DNA from: Bacillota bacterium
GTDB taxonomy: Bacteria; Bacillota; Clostridia; Christensenellales; Aristaeellaceae
Assembly: GCA_023425025.1 (NCBI GenBank)
Contig: JAFADG010000007.1
Coordinates: 1-44,190, forward strand
Length of the DNA: 44,190 bases
Direction: 5' to 3'
Shown: positions 1 to 5,888 of the stretch, one piece after another
Numbering within the stretch: position 1 is the stretch's first letter
Layout of the letters: each line of letters starts with the position of its first letter
The notes under the pieces: generated by a model
The model's database searches: none
Told to the model about the DNA's origin: nothing
Seen by the model: only the letters and a program-made list of their open reading frames with translations
Position numbers and translations under genes: made by a program

Positions 1-15
1 CCCCCCCCCCCCCCC
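1..15. other. Homopolymer C run at window edge
   Basis: The first 15 bases are all C, followed by AAAAC and CCCCC. The run lies just past the nrdD stop codon, at the extreme edge. It looks like an assembly or sequencing end artefact rather than a biological element, although a real poly-C tract cannot be excluded. Confidence 0.6.
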
Positions 16-32
16 AAAACTCCCCCGTAAAA

Positions 33-2351
33 TTACTGCATATTGTGCTTGACCCTGTCGTGCTCCTCTTCGCGCTTGGCATTGTTAAAACGGTTGAGGG
101 TGCCCACCAGGTAGCCGGTAATGCGGCGGATGCGCTCGAAGGGGCGTCCGTTTTCCTCGCGGCCGCAATGGGGGCAGCTGTCGCCGATGATGCCGTTGTA
201 GCCGCACAGCGGGTCGCGGTCGATGGGATGGTTGATGGAGCCATACCCCACGCCCTTGTCGTGCATGAACCTAACCACCTTTTCAAAGGCATCCAGGTTC
301 TGCAGCGGATCGCCATCCATTTCCACATAGCTGATATGGCCGGCGTTGGTCAATTCATGATACGGCGCCTCGATGCCGATCTTGTCAAAGGCGTTGATGG
401 GGAAATACACCGGCACATGGAAGCTGTTGGTATAGTAGTTGCGGTCAGTCACGCCGGGTATCGCGCCGAATCTTTCCCTGTCCATGCGCACAAACCGGCC
501 GGATAATCCTTCGGCAGGCGTGGCCAGCAGCGTGTAGTTCAGCTTCCGCTCCCGGCTCAGTTTATCCAGATAGGCGCGCATGGAGCCGATGATCTCCAGG
601 CCCAAATTCTGGCTTTCCTCGCTCTCGCCGTGATGCGCGCCGCGCAGGGCCTTTAATGTTTCCGCCAGGCCGATAAAGCCCATGGAAAGGGTGCCGTGCT
701 TTAGGACCTCGCGGACCTCATCGTTCCAGTCCAGCTTTTCCGAATCCAGCCATACGCCTTCCCCCATCAGGAAGGGGAAATTGCGCACCTTTTTGCGGGC
801 AATGATCTCAAACCGTTCGTCCATCTGCTCGACAGCCAGGGCCATTTTCCGCTCCAGTTCCTCAAAGAACCATTGCACATCACCATTGGCCTTGATGGCG
901 ATGCGGGGCAGGTTGATGGAGGTAAAGGAAAGGTTGCCGCGGCGGGGGGCGGTCTCCCGCTCCGGATCATACACGTTGCCCATCACTCGGGTACGGCAGC
1001 CCATGTACGCGATTTCCGTTTCGGGGTGCCCTTCCTTATAATACTTCTTGTTAAATGGCGCATCCAGGAAGGAAAAGTTGGGAAACAGCCTTTTCGCACT
1101 GGTGCGGATGGCCAGGCGGTACAGATCATAGTTGGGGTCGCCGGGGTTGAAGGAGACGCCTTCCTTGACCCGGAAAATCTGAATGGGGAAAATGGGCGTC
1201 TCCCCGTTGCCAAGGCCGGCTTCGGTAGCCAGCAGCAGGTTGCGCACCACCATGCGGCCTTCGGGAGAAACATCCATGCCATAGTTGATGGAGGAAAAAG
1301 GCACCTGGGCACCGGCCCGGCTGTTCATGGTGTTCAGGTTGTGGATCAGCGCCTCCATGGCTTGATAGGTGGCCTTGTCCGTTTCCTTCTCCGCCTTGTG
1401 CCTGGCAAACTCCAGTATCTGTTCCTGCAAGGCATCCCCAGCAACGGCCGCGAGCTTTTCCTTTAAAGCGGCGCGGAAGGCGGGATTCTCCTCCAATTTG
1501 GGGGTGAGCCCCTTTTCCTTCAGTTCCTCAATCCACTCCCGCGCCTTTTGGTCAGGCTCCTCAAGGCCGCAAAGCAGCTCCAGCGCACGGGAAAGGTTGT
1601 CCCGGTAGCGCTTGATGAACGTCTTCTTCACGCCGGGGGCCATGCCGTAGTCGAAGTTGACCACACTCTGTCCGCCGTGCTGGTCGTTTTGATTGGCCTG
1701 AATGGCGATGCAGGCCAAGGCGGAATAGCTGTATATATCATTGGGCTCCCGCAGCACGCCGTGGCCGGTGCTGAAGCCGTTGCGGAAAAGCGCAATCAGG
1801 TCGATCTGGCAGCAGGTAGTCGTCAGGGTATAAAAATCCATGTCATGGATATGGATATCGCCTTCCCGGTGCGCCTGGGCGTGCCGGGGATTGATGACAT
1901 ACATATCGTAAAACTGCTTGGCGCCTTCAGAGCCAAACTTAAGCATGGAGCCCATGGCGGTATCTCCGTTGATGTTGGCGTTTTCCCGCTTGATATCGGA
2001 ATCGGCGGCATCCTTATAAGCGATATCCTCGAATATTTTCATCAGGCGGGTGTTCATTTCCCGCACGCGGCTGCGCTCGGCGCGGTACAGAATGTAGGCC
2101 TTGGCGGAGCGCACAAAGCCCTTCTCAATCAGCACCCGCTCCACCACGTCCTGCACGTCTTCCACCGTGGGGGTACCGGCAATCGTTTCGCTGCCCTCTA
2201 CCTCTTCCACCACCTGCTGCGAAAGCAGCTTGGCCGTTTCAATGCCCTTGGCGCTGCCGCTGGCCGCAAAGGCCTTCAATATGGCCTGCTCGATCTTGGT
2301 GATGTCAAAGGGCATCGTCCGCCCGTCCCGTTTCTTGATGGAAGTAATCAT
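33..2351 (-). CDS. nrdD: Anaerobic (class III) ribonucleoside-triphosphate reductase
   Basis: Reduces ribonucleotides to deoxyribonucleotides by glycyl-radical chemistry in anaerobic cytoplasm. The 772-aa protein opens with an ATP-cone (about residues 1-95, beginning MITSIKKRDGR), the allosteric ATP/dATP site. The 10-stranded barrel follows, with the TTTCCQ and GGQS segments. The C-terminus has a zinc-site region (CGYNG then CPHCG) and the glycyl-radical loop RITGYLVGTL. Three cysteines are visible in the zinc region; the position where many homologues have a fourth reads Asp-Pro. The ATG start has AGGAGG 9 nt upstream. The activating enzyme NrdG is not in the window; the gene's 3' side is cut by the left edge, so it may lie beyond. 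Expression is probably controlled by NrdR (see operator). Confidence 0.97.
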   Translation of the reverse strand: MITSIKKRDGRTMPFDITKIEQAILKAFAASGSAKGIETAKLLSQQVVEEVEGSETIAGTPTVEDVQDVVERVLIEKGFVRSAKAYILYRAERSRVREMNTRLMKIFEDIAYKDAADSDIKRENANINGDTAMGSMLKFGSEGAKQFYDMYVINPRHAQAHREGDIHIHDMDFYTLTTTCCQIDLIALFRNGFSTGHGVLREPNDIYSYSALACIAIQANQNDQHGGQSVVNFDYGMAPGVKKTFIKRYRDNLSRALELLCGLEEPDQKAREWIEELKEKGLTPKLEENPAFRAALKEKLAAVAGDALQEQILEFARHKAEKETDKATYQAMEALIHNLNTMNSRAGAQVPFSSINYGMDVSPEGRMVVRNLLLATEAGLGNGETPIFPIQIFRVKEGVSFNPGDPNYDLYRLAIRTSAKRLFPNFSFLDAPFNKKYYKEGHPETEIAYMGCRTRVMGNVYDPERETAPRRGNLSFTSINLPRIAIKANGDVQWFFEELERKMALAVEQMDERFEIIARKKVRNFPFLMGEGVWLDSEKLDWNDEVREVLKHGTLSMGFIGLAETLKALRGAHHGESEESQNLGLEIIGSMRAYLDKLSRERKLNYTLLATPAEGLSGRFVRMDRERFGAIPGVTDRNYYTNSFHVPVYFPINAFDKIGIEAPYHELTNAGHISYVEMDGDPLQNLDAFEKVVRFMHDKGVGYGSINHPIDRDPLCGYNGIIGDSCPHCGREENGRPFERIRRITGYLVGTLNRFNNAKREEEHDRVKHNMQ

Positions 2352-2411
2352 GCATCCATGCCTCCTGACTCAAATTCTTTCGTGCATCCTGCTTTTTCCG
2401 GTGCAAAAACC

Positions 2412-2474
2412 AATCCCATAGCGACATCGCCGGGACAGCGGCTGTATTAATCGATGCTCACGGGCCATGGGATT
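2412..2474 (-). promoter_or_regulatory. Structured segment of the nrdD 5' leader
   Basis: The predicted nrdD transcript has a leader of about 180 nt. Within it, AATCCCAT (2412-2419) pairs perfectly with ATGGGATT (2467-2474). Nested inside are CATCG/CGATG (2425-2429 with 2452-2456) and CCG/CGG (2430-2432 with 2439-2441). The result is a long composite hairpin 60-120 nt ahead of the start codon. It matches no riboswitch consensus I recognise. It could be an mRNA-stability or regulatory structure. Confidence 0.5.
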
Positions 2475-2541
2475 TGTGTATTCCAGAAAAACCGACAAGC
2501 TTCTTACATGAAGAGCGCTTGCCTGTCGAAAGAGCATTGTC

Positions 2542-2570
2542 ATTATATTGCGTCCTTCCCCCACTGTCAA
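2542..2570 (-). promoter_or_regulatory. Sigma-A promoter of nrdD
   Basis: On the minus strand, -35 TTGACA (2570-2565) and -10 TATAAT (2547-2542) are both perfect consensus hexamers with an ideal 17-bp spacer. The start of transcription is expected near 2535, giving a leader of about 180 nt. Such a strong promoter would need a repressor, which fits the NrdR-like boxes directly upstream. Confidence 0.9.
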
Positions 2571-2616
2571 TACCATATATGGTCACATTTTGTGCATGGA
2601 AATCTATATCTTGTGT
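2570..2616 (-). promoter_or_regulatory. Tandem NrdR-box-like operator upstream of nrdD
   Basis: Two 16-bp elements resemble the NrdR box ACACWATATATWGTGT. The distal one (2616-2601, ACACAAGATATAGATT) matches at 13 of 16 positions. The proximal one (2585-2570) matches at about 11 and contains the perfect palindrome ACCATATATGGT. They are separated by 15 bp, so their centres lie 31 bp apart (three helical turns). This is the paired geometry known for NrdR operators of ribonucleotide reductase genes. The proximal box touches the -35 element. Confidence 0.75.
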
Positions 2617-2681
2617 GCATTGGTTGATATATCTGGGGTTGCGGTCTTGGAATGGCCAAAAATATTTTTTCCGGTCATGCG

Positions 2682-2710
2682 TTGACAGATACCACGTCAG
2701 GGATTATGAT
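2682..2710 (+). promoter_or_regulatory. Sigma-A promoter of the corA leader
   Basis: TTGACA (2682-2687), a 17-bp spacer and TATGAT (2705-2710) form a near-perfect promoter on the plus strand. Transcription should start near 2717, about 190 nt before the corA start codon, leaving room for a regulatory leader. Confidence 0.85.
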
Positions 2711-2724
2711 ATGGAAGCGGAAGT

Positions 2725-2904
2725 GTTCAGCAAAAACTGAACCGCCGTAAGAAAGGAGAGGACCGCCGTGGAAGGCGACCCGTACAGTCCCATAACGGCA
2801 CGTATCCACACGCTAGCGCGGCCTGCTCCCATGGCTCTTTGAAGCACTGGTGAACTTCCGCCTGCTTTTTGCGTGTGCGTGCCACACAGAAAGGCAGGTT
2901 TTTT
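2725..2904 (+). promoter_or_regulatory. Structured corA leader with terminator-like hairpin (candidate riboswitch)
   Basis: In the ~190-nt leader, GTTCAG/CTGAAC (2725-2730 with 2737-2742) makes a perfect 6-bp hairpin. A long-range stem then joins 2755-2765 (GGAGAGGACCG) to 2819-2829 (CGGCCTGCTCC), 9 of 11 positions paired. It encloses GTGGA/TCCAC (2768-2772 with 2805-2809) and CCGT/ACGG (2780-2783 with 2795-2798). A terminator-like hairpin follows, with CCTGC at 2861 pairing GCAGG at 2894-2898, then six T (2899-2904). Its 3' arm contains the likely Shine-Dalgarno AGGCAGG. The layout is aptamer-like domain plus expression platform. It does not show the conserved blocks of the Mg-sensing M-box (ykoK) or the Mn-sensing yybP-ykoY element that I can recall. 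Confidence 0.55.
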
Positions 2905-2905
2905 G

Positions 2906-3838
2906 ATGCGGCGGATTTTTAAAACCGTGGACGACCATCTGGTGGAGTGCACCACCCTGGAAAAGGGTTGCTGGGTGCACCTGCAAAACCCCACCAAAGA
3001 GGAAATCGATGGTCTGAACACCCGGTTTGCCATTGACCCCACATATTTAAACGCCGCCCTGGACGAAGAGGAAAGCGCCCGCATCGAGCATGACGAGGGC
3101 CAAACGCTGATCATCGTCGACATTCCCTTTGTGGATGTGGAAGGCACCGGCTATATTTACAGCACCATTCCCATGGGCATTATTCTGGTGGATGAGGTCA
3201 TTATCACCGTCGCCACCAGGGAAACGCCCATCATCGCGGATTTTACGGAGGAAAGGGTCAGAGGGTTCTGGACCCACAAGCGCACCCGCTTCATCCTGCA
3301 GCTCTTGCACCGCAACGCTTCCCGCTTTCTGGCATACCTGAAGCAAATTGACAAGGCCAGCATCCACGTGCAGGATAAGCTGGAGAAGTCCCTGAAAAAC
3401 CGTGAGCTTTTGCAGATGATGAAGCTGGAAAAATCCCTGGTGTTTTTCAGCACATCACTCAAGGGCAACGAACTGGTCATGGAAAAGATGCTCCGCCTGG
3501 ACGCCCTGAAAAAGTTTCCCGATGATACCGACCTTCTGGAAGACGTCATCATCGAAAACAAACAGGCCATCGAGATGTGCGCCATCTACCGCGATATTAT
3601 GTCCGGCACAATGGATGCTTTCGCCTCCATCATCAGCAACAACCTGAATATCGTCATGAAGGTGCTGACCAGCGTGACGCTGGTCATGGCCATTCCTTCG
3701 CTGATTGCCTCCTTCTGGGGCATGAACGTGCCTGTCCCCTTTGAGAACACCCCCTTCGCGTTCTTGATCGTGATCGGCATCTCCCTGCTTAGCGCTATCG
3801 CCGCCGCCCTCGTGCTCTGGCGCAAAAAGATGTTTTAG
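2906..3838 (+). CDS. corA: CorA-family divalent metal ion transporter
   Basis: Membrane channel for Mg2+ (and Co2+/Ni2+ in some members). The ~310-aa protein has a soluble, mostly helical N-terminal funnel domain (about residues 1-245) and two C-terminal membrane helices. The first ends in the family signature Gly-Met-Asn (SFWGMNVPVP); the second is FLIVIGISLLSAIAAALVLW and is followed by a basic tail (RKKMF). I chose ATG 2906 over an upstream in-frame GTG at 2873. AGGCAGG lies 7 nt before the ATG, and the upstream codons fall inside a terminator-like hairpin. The gene stands alone, divergent from nrdD, with its own promoter and structured leader, so metal-responsive control is likely. Ion specificity cannot be read from the sequence. 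Confidence 0.93.
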   Translation: MRRIFKTVDDHLVECTTLEKGCWVHLQNPTKEEIDGLNTRFAIDPTYLNAALDEEESARIEHDEGQTLIIVDIPFVDVEGTGYIYSTIPMGIILVDEVIITVATRETPIIADFTEERVRGFWTHKRTRFILQLLHRNASRFLAYLKQIDKASIHVQDKLEKSLKNRELLQMMKLEKSLVFFSTSLKGNELVMEKMLRLDALKKFPDDTDLLEDVIIENKQAIEMCAIYRDIMSGTMDAFASIISNNLNIVMKVLTSVTLVMAIPSLIASFWGMNVPVPFENTPFAFLIVIGISLLSAIAAALVLWRKKMF

Positions 3839-3893
3839 CAGGAGGCTCTGCCTCCTGCACCTCCGCCAAAGGGACACAGTCCCTTTGGAATCC
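3839..3893. repeat. REP-like palindromic element after corA
   Basis: Immediately after the corA stop lie two adjacent perfect hairpins: AGGAGGC-tct-GCCTCCT, then CCAAAGGGAC-aca-GTCCCTTTGG. This double-hairpin pattern resembles short interspersed palindromes common in gut Clostridia. It may act as corA's terminator or stabilise its 3' end, although no clear T-run follows. From 3894 to 4022 I see no gene or other recognisable element. Confidence 0.55.
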
Positions 3894-4022
3894 CCATATT
3901 TGGGTCATGGAATATGAAAAGCCTGCCTCCTCCATTCAGATAACATGGAAGGAACAGGCTTTTGTTATGATGCTCCTTATAAGCAAGAAAACGGGATGCC
4001 AAAGAGGTATGTTCCATCTGGC

Positions 4023-4463
4023 TCAATCGTCGCATTGCTCACTGCCGTTCGCACTGCTCGTTTCGCCAGCCTCCTTCGGCAGGGGTTCCGGGGGCAGCGC
4101 CCCCGCAAGCGCATATCCCTGCTTCTCGCTCTTTCCCTGCTGGCGGCGAAAGTTTTCGCTGTTCTTTTCCTTATAAATAGTATACATCTCTTCTGGCGTC
4201 ATGCCGGCCTGCAGGCACATGCTGACGAAGAAATGCAGGATATCCACCAGTTCTTCCTTCACGGCCCGCTCATTCACAGGCTTTTGGTTCTTCCACCACT
4301 TGAAGTTCACTTCATCAATGAGCTCCGACAGCTCGGAGATCATGGCCAGCGTCTGCTTTTGAATCCATTCCTCCGGCGTGATGCTTTCCAGATGGCGTGA
4401 AGTCACCAGCGATTCATGAAACGCCTTTTGCAAGGCAAAAATTTCATCCAGCCTGTCGGCCAT
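4023..4463 (-). CDS. Dimeric-type dUTP diphosphatase (all-alpha NTP-PPase)
   Basis: Hydrolyses dUTP to dUMP and pyrophosphate, keeping uracil out of DNA. The 146-aa protein belongs to the all-alpha (MazG/dimeric dUTPase) fold. Helix motif ELSELIDEVNFKWWKN (about residues 42-57) and the second acidic motif EELVDILHFF (67-76) supply the Mg2+ ligands. ATG 4463 is preceded by GGGGG at about 8 nt; a longer upstream reading would overlap the M16 peptidase gene without a ribosome site. It starts 13 bp after that gene's stop, so it is probably the last gene of the pnp unit. The last ~30 residues (rich in Pro, Glu, Ser) are encoded partly by a GC palindrome (4090-4104) and look like an acquired tail. 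Confidence 0.82.
   Translation of the reverse strand: MADRLDEIFALQKAFHESLVTSRHLESITPEEWIQKQTLAMISELSELIDEVNFKWWKNQKPVNERAVKEELVDILHFFVSMCLQAGMTPEEMYTIYKEKNSENFRRQQGKSEKQGYALAGALPPEPLPKEAGETSSANGSEQCDD
4090..4104. repeat. GC palindrome inside the 3' end of the dUTPase gene
   Basis: GGGGGC-AGC-GCCCCC is a perfect 6-bp-arm hairpin flanked by GGGTTCC and GCAAGCGC. It resembles the end of a dispersed palindromic repeat. It is translated as part of a low-complexity C-terminal tail of the dUTPase, suggesting that a repeat unit extended the reading frame. Confidence 0.45.
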
Positions 4464-4476
4464 TGATTTGGCCCCC

Positions 4477-5727
4477 TTACTTTTGTATAAACTGCCCGTA
4501 CTTTTCGGCGTGCTTGCCCACCACGGCCACGCTGGGCCGGCTGGAAAGAATTTCGCCGGCCACGCGCAAAACATCGTCCTTGGTCACGCGCTCGATCTTG
4601 GCAATGGTCTCCTCCGGCGTGGCGGGATGGCGCAGCAAAAGCTCTCCCCGCCCGATGGACTGCATGCGGCTGGAGGCGCTCTCCAAACCCAGGATATATG
4701 AGCCCTTCAATTGCGCCTTGGACTGGGAAAATTCCTTGTCGGTTATGCCGCTTTGCAGCAGCTTCTTCGCCTCAATCTCCATCTGGGTCAGCACTGTGCC
4801 CGCGTTCTCCGGCGAGGTGCCGGCATACAGGTTCAATACGCCGCAGTTGGGATAGGTGGCGGGATAGCTGTAAATGGAATAGGCCATGCCCAATTCCTCA
4901 CGCACCCGCTGGAACAGCCTGGAGGACATGCCCCCGCCCAGGATATTGTTGAATACCGCGATGGGATAGATGTCATCATGGCCCAGCGGCTTGCCGGGAT
5001 AGCCCATGCAAATGTGCACCTGCTCGGTATCCTTGTCCCGAAAGAGGACCTGCTGGGTCCGCACCGTGGTATCCGGTGCTTTATCGGCCGTGCCGGTGCC
5101 CTTCCAGGCGCCAAACGCGTCGTTTAGAAGCTTTTCCAGCTGCGCCCGGTCATAATTGCCGGCGATGGAAACGACCACGTTTTCGGGCCGGTAATGGGTA
5201 TTGCGGAAGGCAAACAGATCCTCCCGGCTGTAGGCGCGGATGCGCTCCGCAGGCCCCAAAATGGGCATGCCCAGAGGCTGGCCGCTGAACTGGGCCTCGC
5301 TCAAAAGCTCATGGACCAAGTCTTCCGGCGTATCCTCCACCATGGAGATTTCCTCCAGAATAACGCCGCGCTCCTTGTTCAGCTCCCGGTCATCCAGGGT
5401 AGCGTTAAGCGTAAGGTCGCTCAATATATCCACCGCCAGGGGCAGATCCTCGTCGATCACCTTGGCGTAAAAGCAGGTGCATTCCTTGGCGGTAAAAGCG
5501 TTCAGCTGCCCGCCCACCGCGTCCATTTCCTCGGCGATATCACGGGCGCTGCGCTTTTTCGTGCCCTTGAACACCATGTGCTCAATAAAATGGGAGAGGC
5601 CGTTTTCCGTGGGCGCTTCCATCATGGAGCCCACCTTGATCCACACGCCGATGGAGGCGGAACGAACGTGGCTTAAGTATTCCCCCACTACCCTCAAACC
5701 GTTTGGCATCGTCCATTGATCGTACAT
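4477..5727 (-). CDS. M16-family zinc peptidase (YmxG/processing-peptidase-like)
   Basis: A 416-aa member of the insulinase/mitochondrial-processing-peptidase family. The inverted zinc motif HxxEH is intact at His46-Glu49-His50 (SHFIEHMVFKGT). The third ligand is probably a glutamate of ILEEIS around residues 124-127. The second, inactive-type M16 lobe starts near residue 180 (LFAFRNTHYRPENVVVSIAGN). There is no signal peptide or membrane segment, so it is cytoplasmic. AAGGAATGG precedes the ATG. The gene lies downstream of pnp, as ymxG/mlpA does in Bacillus. The substrate is unknown; an intact active site argues for real proteolysis. Confidence 0.9.
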   Translation of the reverse strand: MYDQWTMPNGLRVVGEYLSHVRSASIGVWIKVGSMMEAPTENGLSHFIEHMVFKGTKKRSARDIAEEMDAVGGQLNAFTAKECTCFYAKVIDEDLPLAVDILSDLTLNATLDDRELNKERGVILEEISMVEDTPEDLVHELLSEAQFSGQPLGMPILGPAERIRAYSREDLFAFRNTHYRPENVVVSIAGNYDRAQLEKLLNDAFGAWKGTGTADKAPDTTVRTQQVLFRDKDTEQVHICMGYPGKPLGHDDIYPIAVFNNILGGGMSSRLFQRVREELGMAYSIYSYPATYPNCGVLNLYAGTSPENAGTVLTQMEIEAKKLLQSGITDKEFSQSKAQLKGSYILGLESASSRMQSIGRGELLLRHPATPEETIAKIERVTKDDVLRVAGEILSSRPSVAVVGKHAEKYGQFIQK

Positions 5728-5810
5728 ATTCCATTCCTTTCAGGAGTGTTTTCCAAAAATGTCTTTTCTATCTTCTGCCGAAGGGGCATAAAGCATTCAA
5801 AAATCACAAG

Positions 5811-5846
5811 CGCCCTTCCCCGCCCCTTGGGGCTCGAGGAAGGGCG
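5811..5846 (-). terminator. Hairpin terminator candidate between pnp and the M16 peptidase gene
   Basis: CGCCCTTCC (5811-5819) pairs perfectly with GGAAGGGCG (5838-5846), with an inner CCCC/GGGG. On the minus strand the hairpin is followed by a weak T-rich stretch (GATTTTTGAA). It sits between pnp and the next gene, so it could end or attenuate pnp transcription; 9-bp stems also block 3' exonucleases. Confidence 0.5.
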
Positions 5847-5888
5847 ATGTTTTACAATTCATGCATCGGCGGCGGCAACACTTGGCTG

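Noticed and set aside
1..32. Poly-C tract as a phase-variable element
   Set aside because: It sits at the very end of the sequence, past the stop codon of nrdD; an assembly edge effect is more likely.
2352..2535. Cobalamin riboswitch ahead of nrdD
   Set aside because: No B12-box is seen, and class III reductase does not use cobalamin.
2725..2904. M-box (ykoK) magnesium riboswitch ahead of corA
   Set aside because: The conserved GUUAGGUGAGGCUCCU and AAACGUC..GACGCCAA blocks are not present, so I keep it only as an unassigned structured leader.
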